Assembly (NCBI RefSeq): GCF_029607905.1
Contig: NZ_JAPHEH010000001.1
Coordinates: 1,889,530 to 1,953,529, forward strand
Reading direction: 5' to 3'
DNA length: 64,000 nt
Source: Thiovibrio frasassiensis
GTDB lineage: Bacteria; Desulfobacterota; Desulfobulbia; Desulfobulbales; Desulfurivibrionaceae
Of this stretch, positions 17,533 through 26,698 are shown piece after piece; the stretch's first letter is position 1; every line of letters begins with the position of its first letter. Below the pieces are notes generated by a model. It saw only the letters and a program-made list of their open reading frames with translations, searched no databases and had not been told where the DNA came from. The position numbers and the translations under genes are program-made.

Positions 17533-18693
17533 ATGCTATTGCAAAAAATAAAATCATTACTGATCAATATCGTGCTGGTGGTTTTTTCCTTGGGGGTAGC
17601 CCTTGGAATCATGGAGCTTGTTTTGCCGTATCTCAAGGTATTCTCCATAGAAGAGGCCGTGTATCAGGTGAAACGACCTGTGGTGCAGTATCTCTATGGT
17701 GCATTTCATCCGGAGTTGCATTATACCCTTGATAAGAACTTGCAGAATGTGCGGCTGTACTATCCGGGAAAGCTCGATTATACCGTGGAAACAAACAGTG
17801 CGGGGTTCCGGGGAGGGGAGTGGGATCTCTCCCCCGGGCGGCGGAATATCGTTGTGTTGGGTGATTCCTTTGCCTTTGGTTGGGGAGTGCAGTTTGAAGA
17901 GAGTGTGGGGAAGCGGCTTGAAGGGGCGCTGCAGAAAATTGATCCGCGCTTTCAGGTGATCAACCTCGCCCAGTCGGGATATTCCGTGAAGGAGATCGTG
18001 CGCAGCTTTGAAATTTTCAAGGCGATGCTGAAACCCGAGGCGGTTGTGTACATCTTCTGTCCAAATGACACGGAAAGTATGACCAGCGAGGATGCGCAGG
18101 GTGACTACACCATCGAATATCAGCCTCCGCCGGGAGAGGCAGAAGCCTTTGCGACCATGCGGGAGAGAAATCAACCGGGCTATTGGACTTGGGAGAAATT
18201 CCGCAAGGGGTCCTATCTCCATGCCTTTTATGCCAGATTCGTGCGCCCGGTTATCAGTAAAAGAATTCGCGCCTCGTTGCACATTGACTCCCCGCCGCAA
18301 GGCTATGATTTTCCTCCGCCCATGACGGAAAGGCCCACTCCGCCCGATCTGCCGGAGGCGCGTTTTTTGACCTACTGTTTGAAGCGGCTGGCACAGCAGG
18401 TGGATGGCACGCTCTATCTCCTGCCAACCTCGGATAAATCAATTTTGTATCGTAAGGATGATGAGCGGAACCTGCGGTGGGTTCTTGCCAATTTTAGCAA
18501 GATGAATCACAAGGCGCACTTCCTCGATTTTGAATCTTCGGTGCGGCTTATTCCTGATGGCAAGAAATATTATTTCTTGTTCGATGATCATTGGTCTGCC
18601 GCAGGGCATGAGTTTGCCGCCCAGATGCTCTTTGGGGAGATGCGTAAGGAGCTTGCCGGCAGGCAAGAAGAGTCCCAGCGCCAAGAATTGTGA
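17533..18693 (+). CDS. Membrane-anchored SGNH/GDSL hydrolase-like protein
   Basis: A 386-aa protein from ATG 17533 (a GTG at 17503 is possible but lacks a ribosome site). One N-terminal membrane segment (residues about 10-33) leaves the rest outside. Block I is VVLGDSFAFGWG with the putative nucleophile Ser112; block III is FCPNDTES; block V is FDDHWSAAGHEFA, giving the Asp-His pair. This is a complete SGNH triad. The family includes O-acetyl transferases and esterases acting on exported glycans, such as AlgX/AlgJ and PatB. It is followed at once by the SxtJ-like gene and stands 198 bases after the GT9 gene. Direction of reaction is unknown. Confidence 0.85.
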   Translation: MLLQKIKSLLINIVLVVFSLGVALGIMELVLPYLKVFSIEEAVYQVKRPVVQYLYGAFHPELHYTLDKNLQNVRLYYPGKLDYTVETNSAGFRGGEWDLSPGRRNIVVLGDSFAFGWGVQFEESVGKRLEGALQKIDPRFQVINLAQSGYSVKEIVRSFEIFKAMLKPEAVVYIFCPNDTESMTSEDAQGDYTIEYQPPPGEAEAFATMRERNQPGYWTWEKFRKGSYLHAFYARFVRPVISKRIRASLHIDSPPQGYDFPPPMTERPTPPDLPEARFLTYCLKRLAQQVDGTLYLLPTSDKSILYRKDDERNLRWVLANFSKMNHKAHFLDFESSVRLIPDGKKYYFLFDDHWSAAGHEFAAQMLFGEMRKELAGRQEESQRQEL

Positions 18694-18713
18694 AAACTGC
18701 GAAGAGAGGTGGA

Positions 18714-19094
18714 ATGTTGCAGGATAATTCAAAAGAGCAGGCAAAGGATACCGGTCTTGCCATTATACTTATCTGCTTGCTCTTAATGCATTTTGCTCAA
18801 TATGATTTTTTGTTGCTGCCCGCCATCGTGGTCTTGGTAGTGACCATGACTTGTCCAGGGATTCTCGCCCCTATCGCCAGAATGTGGTTTGGTTTTTCCT
18901 ACCTGTTGGGTAGCGTCATGTCCAAGGTTTTGCTGGGGGTGATCTTTTTTGTTGTGGCAACGCCAATCGGCCTTCTACGGCGGGTTTTCGGCGCAGACCC
19001 CATGTTGATGCAGAGCTGGAAAAAAGGAACGCAATCGGTGTTTAAAGACCGGGATCATACCTTTGCCAAGGGCGACCTTGAAAAGCCTTATTGA
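18714..19094 (+). CDS. SxtJ family membrane protein
   Basis: A 126-aa protein with about three membrane segments (residues 14-30, 36-50, 64-88), then a soluble tail with RRVFGADPMLMQSWKKG. This layout matches SxtJ, a family of unknown function first named in saxitoxin clusters. The start at ATG 18714 has GAGAGGTGG just ahead. The GTG at 18690 overlapping the previous stop is an alternative. The next two genes encode a DUF5989/SxtK-like peptide and an SxtI-like carbamoyltransferase, reproducing the sxtI-J-K set. A role in docking the carbamoyltransferase at the membrane is inference. Confidence 0.85.
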   Translation: MLQDNSKEQAKDTGLAIILICLLLMHFAQYDFLLLPAIVVLVVTMTCPGILAPIARMWFGFSYLLGSVMSKVLLGVIFFVVATPIGLLRRVFGADPMLMQSWKKGTQSVFKDRDHTFAKGDLEKPY

Positions 19095-19111
19095 TTATCA
19101 GGAGAGTTGTG

Positions 19112-19261
19112 ATGGATTTTTTAACAGATCTGTGGGGTTTTTTGAAAGAACGTAAAAAGTTTTGGTTGCTGCCGATCATCCTCACCCTGCTTTTGTTCGG
19201 TGTTTTGATCGTTTTGACGAGTGGCTCGGCCATCGCCCCCTTTATTTATACCCTCTTCTAG
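19112..19261 (+). CDS. DUF5989 / SxtK-like small membrane protein
   Basis: A 49-aa reading frame starting at ATG 19112 behind GGAG. It reads MDFLTDLWGFLKERKKFWLL, then one hydrophobic helix (residues about 18-36), and ends GSAIAPFIYTLF. The pattern of FL..LW.FL..RKK.W and the SAIAPFIYTLF tail is that of DUF5989. Its size and place fit SxtK of saxitoxin clusters. It sits 17 bases after the SxtJ-like gene and 9 before the carbamoyltransferase gene. It is easily missed because of its size. Confidence 0.85.
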   Translation: MDFLTDLWGFLKERKKFWLLPIILTLLLFGVLIVLTSGSAIAPFIYTLF

Positions 19262-19270
19262 CGCGCCGCG

Positions 19271-21142
19271 ATGAAAGCTGTTTTAGGAATCTCAGCCTTT
19301 TATCATGATAGCGCAGCCGCGCTTCTGATTGACGGGGAAATAATCGCCGCTGCTCAGGAGGAGCGCTTTAGTCGGAAAAAGCATGATGCCGCTTTTCCGG
19401 TAAACGCTGTCCGTTATGTTCTCGAGGAAGCTGGTCTTCAGCTGGAAGACATTACCGTCATCGCCTTTTATGACAAACCCTACCTGAAGTTTGAAAGGCT
19501 TCTTGAAACCTACCATGCCTTTGCTCCTCGCGGTCTGAAGAGCTTTCTCTCGGCCATGCCGGTATGGATCAAGGAAAAATTGTTCATGCGGAAGATGGTG
19601 TGGGATGCTTTGGAGGAGATCAACGGCAAAAAACTGTCTGTCCGGCCACAGCTCCTTTTTCCTGAGCACCATCTTTCCCACGCGGCCAGTGCTTTTTATC
19701 CTTCGCCCTTTCAGGATGCGGCTATCTTGACCATCGATGGCGTCGGCGAATGGGCGACCACTACCATCGGCAAGGGAAGCGGCCATGAAATCTCCATGCT
19801 GCGGGAGCTTGATTTCCCGCACTCCGTGGGCTTGCTTTACTCTGCTTTCACCTATTACTGCGGATTTAAGGTCAACAGCGGCGAGTACAAGCTCATGGGG
19901 CTTGCCCCCTATGGGAACGAGACGGGGGAGCGCGTCTCCCGTCTGAAAGAACTTATTTTCGCGGAACTCGTGGATCTTCGGGCAGACGGCTCTCTTTTGC
20001 TGAATATGGCTTATTTTGATTATGCCACCGGGCTGAAGATGTGCAGGGATGATCGCTGGCATGCTCTCTTTGGTATCCCCAAAAGGGAGCCGGAAAGCGA
20101 GCTGGGTCAGGAATATATGGACATGGCTCTGGCGGTGCAGCAGGTCACCGAGGAGGTGGTTCTGCGTCTGGCGCGGACCGCCCGAGAGATTAGCGGCTGT
20201 AAAAATCTGGTGATGGCCGGCGGGGTAGCCTTGAACTGTGTGGCCAATGGCAAGCTGCAGCGGTCGGGGATTTTTGATGCAATCTGGATTCAGCCTGCTG
20301 CCGGTGATGCCGGCGGGGCTCTTGGTGCAGCCTATGCGGCCCAATATATCTGGGCTCAACAGTCCCGCGTCCTTCCGGGGCACGATGCTGACGCCATGCG
20401 CGGCACGTACCTCGGGCCGGAGTTCAGCAACAGAGAAATTGCCCGAATGTGCCGGAAATACCAGGCTGTTTCCCGTCATCTTGAGGAGGAGCAAATGCTC
20501 TATGCCAAGGTGGCTGGGCTTTTGGCCGAGGGGCAGATCGTGGGCTGGTTTCAGGGGAGGATGGAATATGGGCCCCGGGCTCTAGGTAATCGAAGTATTC
20601 TAGGAGATCCTCGGCATCCGGAGATGCAAAAAAAATTAAATCTGAAGATCAAATACAGGGAAGGCTTTCGTCCTTTCGCCCCCTCGGTGTTAGCCGAGGA
20701 TGTTCAGGATTATTTCGATCTGCAGGGGACCTCCCCTTATATGTTGCTCATCGACGCGGTAAAGAACCAACGATGCAAGCCTCTTCCCGACGGGTACGAT
20801 GGTATGGAAATGTATGCGCGGCTGTACCACCCCCGTTCCGATATCCCGGCGGTGACCCATGTTGATTATACGGCAAGAATTCAGACGGTGCATAAGGAGA
20901 CCAACCCACGCTACTGGGGCCTTATTAACGCCTTTAAGGAAAAAACCGGCTACGGACTTGTGGTGAATACAAGTTTTAATGTCCGGGGGGAGCCGATTGT
21001 CTGCACCCCGGCGGATGCTTACCGTTGTTTTATGCGGACTGAGATGGACTGGCTTGTCATTAATGATTTTCTTTTTAAGAAAGAAGAGCAACCCTGCTGG
21101 AGAGAAACGGAATCGTGGAGGGATGTCTATGCCTTGGATTGA
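19271..21142 (+). CDS. NodU/CmcH-family carbamoyltransferase (SxtI-like)
   Basis: A 623-aa O-carbamoyltransferase. The N-terminal kinase-like (YrdC/Kae1-type) domain starts VLGISAFYHDSAAALL and has the metal-binding HHLSHAASAFYPSPF. MAGGVALNCVANGK and MEYGPRALGNRSILGDPR are the ATP-site and C-terminal domain signatures. It uses carbamoyl phosphate to carbamoylate a hydroxyl, in NodU on Nod factor and in SxtI on saxitoxin precursors. In this locus a sugar of the surface glycan is the likely acceptor. There is almost no ribosome site; coupling to the upstream 49-aa gene is probable. Confidence 0.95.
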   Translation: MKAVLGISAFYHDSAAALLIDGEIIAAAQEERFSRKKHDAAFPVNAVRYVLEEAGLQLEDITVIAFYDKPYLKFERLLETYHAFAPRGLKSFLSAMPVWIKEKLFMRKMVWDALEEINGKKLSVRPQLLFPEHHLSHAASAFYPSPFQDAAILTIDGVGEWATTTIGKGSGHEISMLRELDFPHSVGLLYSAFTYYCGFKVNSGEYKLMGLAPYGNETGERVSRLKELIFAELVDLRADGSLLLNMAYFDYATGLKMCRDDRWHALFGIPKREPESELGQEYMDMALAVQQVTEEVVLRLARTAREISGCKNLVMAGGVALNCVANGKLQRSGIFDAIWIQPAAGDAGGALGAAYAAQYIWAQQSRVLPGHDADAMRGTYLGPEFSNREIARMCRKYQAVSRHLEEEQMLYAKVAGLLAEGQIVGWFQGRMEYGPRALGNRSILGDPRHPEMQKKLNLKIKYREGFRPFAPSVLAEDVQDYFDLQGTSPYMLLIDAVKNQRCKPLPDGYDGMEMYARLYHPRSDIPAVTHVDYTARIQTVHKETNPRYWGLINAFKEKTGYGLVVNTSFNVRGEPIVCTPADAYRCFMRTEMDWLVINDFLFKKEEQPCWRETESWRDVYALD

Positions 21143-21174
21143 GTTAAGACCGCTCCAGAGGGTGCTCTAAGGCA

Positions 21175-22752
21175 ATGCTTTTCAATTCCTACGGGTTTAT
21201 TCTATTCTTTTTGCCTGCATGCTTGCTGGGCTATTTTGTCTTGGGCCGGAGCGGTGGTTCGCGTTTGGCCTTTGGTTGGCTGGTTGGCTGTTCGCTCTTG
21301 TTTTATGGGGCATGGAATGTAGCCTATCCCTTTGTTTTACTGGGGTCAGTCGCCTTCAATTTTTTCATGGGGCAACGGCTTGCGAAAAAGAGCGCAGGCC
21401 CATTTTCGCCCAAGATGCTCCTCCGCCTGGGGGTGGGGGGAAACCTCCTCCTGCTGGGATATTGCAAGTACGCAAATTTTTTTATTGAGAGTATCTCCTC
21501 TTTCTGGACTCCCGGTTTTTCCTCGCTGCAGGTCCTGCTGCCGCTGGCCGTCTCTTTTTTCACCTTTCAGCAAATTGCATATCTCGTTGATTCCGCTCAG
21601 GGCAAGACAGAGGTGCACAGCTTTCTTGACTATCTGCTCTTCGTTTCATTTTTTCCCAAGCTTACGGCCGGTCCCATTGTCACCTACGGCGAGATGTTTC
21701 CTCAACTCAGGCATCCGGATATTTGCCGCTTTCGTCCTGAAAATCTCGCTGTTGGTGTTACCATCTTTAGTTTGGGGCTTTTTAAAAAGGTTATTGTCGC
21801 CGAGCAGGCCGCGCGTTACGCTAATCCATTGTTTGGTGCGGCCTTCAGCGGGGTTCACTGTTCTTTTTTTGAGGCCTGGGGCGGGGTTTTGGCGTACTCC
21901 TTTCAAATCTATTTTGATTTTTCAGGGTACAGCGACATGGCGATAGGCCTTGCGCGGATGTTCGGCTTTGTTTTGCCGGAAAATTTTAATTCCCCCTACA
22001 AGTCACGAAGCATTACCGAATTTTGGCGGTGCTGGCATATCTCCCTGTCAAATTTTTTAAAACGATATATCTACATCCCCTTGGGGGGAAACCGCCAGGG
22101 GAGCATCCGGAAAGATCTGAACCTCATGGCGACCATGTTGCTTGCCGGGGCCTGGCATGGGGCGGGCTGGGCCTTTGTGGTCTGGGGTGGCGCGCATGGA
22201 GCATTCCTGGTGATCAACAATATCTGGCATGGCTGGCATGCGTCTCTGGCAAAGAGATGGTCATTGCTCCGGGGGGGCCGGACGTACGATCGTTTTGCCT
22301 GTCTGGTTACTTTTCTGACCGTGAGTATAGCGTGGGTTTTTTTCCGTGCCGAAAATATGGAAACTGCATTCTCTGTGCTGGGAAGCTTGTTTGGAACGCA
22401 TGGTTTTGCGATGCCCTATGATTTTCAAGGTAAATTGAACACCTTTTGTAACGCCGGAGATCTGCTCGCGGCCATGGGCATCCCTTTTACCTCGGCAAAT
22501 GATCTGTTGGAAAAAAAGCAGCTTGTGCTTCTGGCTTTGATGGGACTGGGTGTCGGGTTCTTGCCCAACACCCAGCAAATCATGGAATTGTCCAAACCAT
22601 GCCTGAATGTCACGGCCTCACCGTTATCTTCTCGGCTGGGCTTTTTGCGCTGGTGGCCAAATACTCCTTTTTTATGCATTACCCTCATTGTCTTCCTGAT
22701 AGGTTTTTTGGCAATAACCCAGAAAAGCGAATTTATTTATTTTCGTTTTTAG
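21175..22752 (+). CDS. MBOAT family O-acyltransferase (AlgI/PatA-like)
   Basis: A 525-aa polytopic membrane protein with about 10-12 hydrophobic segments. The MBOAT core reads FWRCWHISLSNFLKRYIYIP and later LLAGAWHGAGWAFVVWGGAH with the catalytic His. SFFTFQQIAYLVD and FFPKLTAGPI are typical of the AlgI branch. It should carry acetyl or another acyl group across the inner membrane. The next gene encodes an SGNH-like protein with an N-terminal anchor, the usual transfer partner for AlgI-type MBOATs. Codon use looks like its neighbours. Confidence 0.95.
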   Translation: MLFNSYGFILFFLPACLLGYFVLGRSGGSRLAFGWLVGCSLLFYGAWNVAYPFVLLGSVAFNFFMGQRLAKKSAGPFSPKMLLRLGVGGNLLLLGYCKYANFFIESISSFWTPGFSSLQVLLPLAVSFFTFQQIAYLVDSAQGKTEVHSFLDYLLFVSFFPKLTAGPIVTYGEMFPQLRHPDICRFRPENLAVGVTIFSLGLFKKVIVAEQAARYANPLFGAAFSGVHCSFFEAWGGVLAYSFQIYFDFSGYSDMAIGLARMFGFVLPENFNSPYKSRSITEFWRCWHISLSNFLKRYIYIPLGGNRQGSIRKDLNLMATMLLAGAWHGAGWAFVVWGGAHGAFLVINNIWHGWHASLAKRWSLLRGGRTYDRFACLVTFLTVSIAWVFFRAENMETAFSVLGSLFGTHGFAMPYDFQGKLNTFCNAGDLLAAMGIPFTSANDLLEKKQLVLLALMGLGVGFLPNTQQIMELSKPCLNVTASPLSSRLGFLRWWPNTPFLCITLIVFLIGFLAITQKSEFIYFRF

Positions 22753-22777
22753 TAAAGAGGAGCATCTTTCTTTCAAA

Positions 22778-24028
22778 ATGACAGATCGTGCACACCGGAC
22801 ATATTTTTTCCGTTTTATCCTCTTCGGGACATGTCTTGTCATGTCGCTCGGGGTCTTCAATTTGGTGGTGGATCCGTTTGATATCTTCCGCGTAATTTCT
22901 ATCTCCGGGGTGAATACGAATAAAATAATGGCCTCAAAAAATATGCGGATGCACAAGGCCTATGCCGTTGTTCGCAAGAAGCCCCGATCCATCATTCTTG
23001 GAAATTCTACGGCCGAAGCCGCGCTCGCTCCTGAACACGCAGGTTTCACAAATGGTCCGGTTTATAATCTTGCGATTCCCGGGGCCACTATGTATGAAAT
23101 TTTAAGGAATTTCGAGCATGCGCAGGCAACGCGGCGCTTGCATACCGTGCTGTTATCCTTGGATTTTTCCTCTTTTGAAATCTATCCTGTACAGCAACAG
23201 GGCGATTTTAATGAAGAGCGGCTGACTACAAGTGATGATGCTTTCTCCCCTTGGATTTCCCTCTATAAAACAGATTTGCTTTCCTCCCTTTTTTCTCTTG
23301 AGGCGACCAAAATGAGCCTGGCCACTTTGAGAAGACAGTCCGAGCCTGATGATTGTCTGGATAATGGCATGCGGGACTGGAATATTCTCCTGAAGGGCAT
23401 GATCAATGAAAAAGGGATCGGTGCAAGTTTTACAGACACAGAGGAATTTTTGGCGAGAGGGATTGCGGCACTGCCCGTGGAGAAGAGAGAGAGGGAAAGC
23501 CAGGAAAGGGTATATGGATACCTGCAAGAATTGATCACGATTTGTTACCGGGATGACATCAGATTGATTGTGCTGATCCCTCCTAATCATGTTCGCCGCA
23601 ATGTTTTGCTTAATTTGACCGGGATGGGAGAAATTTGGAATGCCTGGAAAAGAAAGGTTGTTGCCATGAATCAAGTGCTGGCCGTGAAGTATGGGAAAGA
23701 ACCGTTTCCGGTTTGGGATTTCAGCGGCCCAAGCAGCTATACCACAGAGTTGCTCCCCCGCGAGGGAGGAAAGGTTGGGGAGATGCAATGGCAGTGGGAG
23801 AGTGCGCACTATAAACGTGCCCTCGGCGACTTGGTTCTGGCGCGTGTATTGCCTGCTGGGCATGCGTTACCGGAAGGTGCGGCTGATTTTGGCGAAGTTC
23901 TTACCTCCGCGAATATTGAGGCCGTTTTTCGCAAGCAGGCTGTTGCCTTGCAAAAATATATCGAAAGTCACCCGCAGGATGTTGCTGAACTTGAGCAGAT
24001 TAGAAAACGGTATCGTTATCAGCATTGA
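22778..24028 (+). CDS. SGNH-like membrane-anchored protein, probable MBOAT partner
   Basis: A 416-aa protein with one N-terminal membrane segment (residues about 10-30). IILGNSTAEAAL (residues 72-83) resembles SGNH block I with Asn replacing the usual Asp of GDS, and VLIPPNHV may be block III. WQWESAHYKRALGDLV near the C-terminus places a His where block V is expected. I recognise no named family. Its place 25 bases after an MBOAT gene suggests an AlgJ/DltD-like acyl transfer function. It could also be a non-catalytic partner, because the Asp of block I is absent. Confidence 0.65.
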   Translation: MTDRAHRTYFFRFILFGTCLVMSLGVFNLVVDPFDIFRVISISGVNTNKIMASKNMRMHKAYAVVRKKPRSIILGNSTAEAALAPEHAGFTNGPVYNLAIPGATMYEILRNFEHAQATRRLHTVLLSLDFSSFEIYPVQQQGDFNEERLTTSDDAFSPWISLYKTDLLSSLFSLEATKMSLATLRRQSEPDDCLDNGMRDWNILLKGMINEKGIGASFTDTEEFLARGIAALPVEKRERESQERVYGYLQELITICYRDDIRLIVLIPPNHVRRNVLLNLTGMGEIWNAWKRKVVAMNQVLAVKYGKEPFPVWDFSGPSSYTTELLPREGGKVGEMQWQWESAHYKRALGDLVLARVLPAGHALPEGAADFGEVLTSANIEAVFRKQAVALQKYIESHPQDVAELEQIRKRYRYQH

Positions 24029-24044
24029 AGGTGAGGTGTGGTGA

Positions 24045-25223
24045 GTGTCTCCTGTGAAAAAGATTGCCTTAGCCCTGGAAAATTTTAGCCGTTACGGCGG
24101 CGGCGCAGAATCCTATGCGGTTTCGCTTGCCGACCGCCTCATGCGCAATGGCTGGGAAGTGCATTTTTTTGGCGAGCGGTGGGATGGGGAGCCTGGCGGG
24201 GCAATTTTTCACCGGATCAGCATTCCTGCCTTTTTACCCGCATGGGCCAAACTTCTCCTTTTTGCCCTGAAACATAAGCGCATGGTGGCGGACCGAGATT
24301 TTGATGTTATCCTTGGTTTTGGCAACACCATCGTCATGAATGTCTATCAAAGCCACGGTGGGGTGCATTGGCTCACGACCTACCGCAAGGTCTATTCCGA
24401 AATCAATCCGGCCGTACGTTTCATCAAGCGTCTCTTGATCCCTTTGACGCTTAAACATTATGTGCGGCACTGGATTGAATCCGCACCGTTTCGCATGGCT
24501 CGCTTGCCGAGGATTGTCGCTATTTCCGAGATGGTTCGCGATGACTACGTTGCCTATTACGGCGTTTCTCCTGAGCAGGTCGATCTGGTGTATAACGGTG
24601 TTGACCCGGAGCGATTTACCGCGCAGAGAACAAGTGGAGAACGGAATTTGTTTCGTGCTGCTTTCGGGATTCAAGAGAGCGAGGTTGTTTTTCTTTTTGT
24701 CTCCTATGACCTGGAAAAGAAGGGGATTATCCCTCTGCTTCACGCCGTGGCGCAATTGCGCAAGCAGGGAGGGGATGGTTTTCGACTGATGGTGGTGGGG
24801 GGGCTTCCTTCCAGCCGCATAGAGCGTTTGGTTGCCAAACTGGGTGTGCAAGAGTTTGTCTGTTTTGCTGGGCCGAAAAAGGACGTGCACCATGTCTTTG
24901 CGGCAAGTGATGTGTTGGTCCTGCCGACATATTATGATACCTGTTCGTTGGTCGTATTTGAGGCGATGATGTCTGGGTTACCCGTCATTACCACGTTTTA
25001 TAACGGGGCGGCAGGAATAATCGATAATGGGAAGGATGGGTTTGTTGTTTCTCATCCTCCGGACAGTGCGGAAATCGCCTCGAAGATGGCGTTGCTGTTG
25101 GATAAAGAATTCCGAAACCACATGGCTGTTTTGGCAGTGCAAAAAGGAAACGAATATCCTTTGGCGAAAAACCATGAACAACTCATTGGAATCTTCGATG
25201 AAGTTGCGGAAAAGCACCGGTGA
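24045..25223 (+). CDS. Glycosyltransferase family 4 (WaaG-like)
   Basis: A 392-aa GT4. The acceptor-side loop [17 protein letters not shown] and YNGVDPERF are seen in WaaG-like LPS glucosyltransferases; the donor site [20 protein letters not shown] carries the E-x7-E-type motif, and SRYGGGAE is a clear WaaG signature. It would add a hexose to the LPS core at the inner membrane. The start is GTG 24045 with AAGGTGAGG ahead, or GTG 24054. Its stop overlaps the next start (GTGA). Confidence 0.93.
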   Translation: MSPVKKIALALENFSRYGGGAESYAVSLADRLMRNGWEVHFFGERWDGEPGGAIFHRISIPAFLPAWAKLLLFALKHKRMVADRDFDVILGFGNTIVMNVYQSHGGVHWLTTYRKVYSEINPAVRFIKRLLIPLTLKHYVRHWIESAPFRMARLPRIVAISEMVRDDYVAYYGVSPEQVDLVYNGVDPERFTAQRTSGERNLFRAAFGIQESEVVFLFVSYDLEKKGIIPLLHAVAQLRKQGGDGFRLMVVGGLPSSRIERLVAKLGVQEFVCFAGPKKDVHHVFAASDVLVLPTYYDTCSLVVFEAMMSGLPVITTFYNGAAGIIDNGKDGFVVSHPPDSAEIASKMALLLDKEFRNHMAVLAVQKGNEYPLAKNHEQLIGIFDEVAEKHR

Positions 25224-25795
25224 ACATGTTTACACGAAAGAAAAAAATTCCGTATACGAAAGATCTTTTGCGGGGAGACTGTTTCCAAATCGGCGAGTAT
25301 ACCTATGGAAATCCGGAAGTCCTTGCTCAGTCGCAAGGGGCAACTCTCAAAATCGGGAGGTTCTGTTCCATTGCTGGTGGGGTGAAGATCATCTTGGGGG
25401 ATAATCATCGGATGGATTGGGCAACCACCTTCCCCTTCCCGGCTTTTCCAGAGGAATGGCCCGAAGTCGCCGATAACAAGGAGTATTGGTTTACCAAGGG
25501 GGATGTCAGTATCGGCAATGATGTGTGGATCGGTGAGGATGCGCTGATTTTGTCCGGGGTGACTGTCGGGGATGGCGCGGTGATCGGCGCCCGTAGTGTT
25601 GTTGCCAAAGATGTCGAGCCTTATGGTGTAGTGGTAGGGAACCCGGCCCGGATGAAAAAAAAGCGATTCAGTGATGAAATTATTGCCCAATTATTGGCTC
25701 TTGCTTGGTGGGATTGGCCAAAAGAAAAAATCAGAGAACATCTTGATGTATTGTTGAGCCCGGATATTGAGGCGATGTTGCGCTTGCACCTCTAA
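25220..25795 (+). CDS. Hexapeptide-repeat (LbH) O-acyltransferase, CatB-like
   Basis: A 191-aa left-handed beta-helix acyltransferase. Hexapeptide repeats run through [16 protein letters not shown], then [19 protein letters not shown] and [20 protein letters not shown] holds the catalytic His of the CatB/xenobiotic acyltransferase group, and [10 protein letters not shown] is the family ending. It probably acetylates a glycan or nucleotide sugar. The start may be GTG 25220, overlapping the GT4 stop, or ATG 25226. The acceptor is unknown. Confidence 0.93.
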   Translation: MNMFTRKKKIPYTKDLLRGDCFQIGEYTYGNPEVLAQSQGATLKIGRFCSIAGGVKIILGDNHRMDWATTFPFPAFPEEWPEVADNKEYWFTKGDVSIGNDVWIGEDALILSGVTVGDGAVIGARSVVAKDVEPYGVVVGNPARMKKKRFSDEIIAQLLALAWWDWPKEKIREHLDVLLSPDIEAMLRLHL

Positions 25796-25843
25796 GGAGT
25801 TTGTGTGGGTTGAGCTTGTCGATGTGTTTAATAGGAGGGAGAA

Positions 25844-26674
25844 ATGGAACGCGCCCCTGAGTGTTGTCTTGTGTGTGGAGCAAAAGAAAAAGAGCCATTG
25901 ATCACAATTAACGAGTGGCAGGTTGTGCGTTGCTCGGCTTGCGGCATGGGAAGCCTCGATCCGCGCCCATCTGTTGCCGATCTGGCAGAGATGTATGACA
26001 AACAATATTGCAAAGAACGGTTCTGTGAGGCGGAGGGCGATACCTCGATGACCTTGCAGAAAAGGCTCAGTCTTGAGTCATCCCGGCTGCGATTTATTAA
26101 GAAATTCAAGACAACGGGGAAGGTACTGGATATTGGCTGCGGCTTTGGTTATTTTTTGGCAGCCTGCAGGGAGAAAGGGTATCTCGTCCATGGCGTGGAT
26201 TTTTCCGGCTATGCAGTGGAACATGCGCAGAATCGTTTGAAGATCCCTGTGACAGTCGGGCCTCTCGACTCAGTGCAACTGGAAGGGGATAAGTTTGATG
26301 TGGTCACAATGTGGCATTCGCTGGAGCATACCCCAGACCCGAGTTCTGCTTTGGAAAAAGCCAAAGGCTGGCTGAAAAAAGATGGGGTGCTGGTTGTGGA
26401 TGTCCCGAATTATTTGGGAACAGATGCGGCCAAATATGGGCGGGAGTGGACCGGCTGGGATCCGCCCTATCATTTGTGGCACTTTACTCCGGAAACGTTG
26501 ACCAGGCTTCTTGCCAAACATGGTTTTGAAGTGCAAACGAAAAAAACGTATCATTCGGAGTACATTAAAGAACAACTTGAAAAATATCTGCTGCTCAAGC
26601 CTGTTGCCCGGATGATAGCGCAACTGTACTCTGGACACAGTGTCGCGGTGGTTGCGCGGCTGGCCGCCGTTTAG
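25844..26674 (+). CDS. Class I SAM-dependent methyltransferase with N-terminal zinc-ribbon-like segment
   Basis: A 276-aa methyltransferase. Residues 8-40 hold two CxxC pairs (CCLVC and CSAC), as in many sugar methyltransferases. The SAM site is VLDIGCGFGYFLAA, followed by VHGVDFS, and MWHSLEHTPDP is the post-II motif. DVPNYLG and LWHFTPETL occur in O-antigen methyltransferases. AGGAGGGAGAA precedes the ATG. It ends the plus-strand glycan run, so it may methylate or cap a terminal sugar; this is inference. Confidence 0.92.
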   Translation: MERAPECCLVCGAKEKEPLITINEWQVVRCSACGMGSLDPRPSVADLAEMYDKQYCKERFCEAEGDTSMTLQKRLSLESSRLRFIKKFKTTGKVLDIGCGFGYFLAACREKGYLVHGVDFSGYAVEHAQNRLKIPVTVGPLDSVQLEGDKFDVVTMWHSLEHTPDPSSALEKAKGWLKKDGVLVVDVPNYLGTDAAKYGREWTGWDPPYHLWHFTPETLTRLLAKHGFEVQTKKTYHSEYIKEQLEKYLLLKPVARMIAQLYSGHSVAVVARLAAV

Positions 26675-26698
26675 CCGGGACTCCTCGCGATAGGGAAG

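Noticed and set aside
19292-20494. 400-codon minus-strand frame
   Set aside because: Antisense of the carbamoyltransferase, which has all family motifs.
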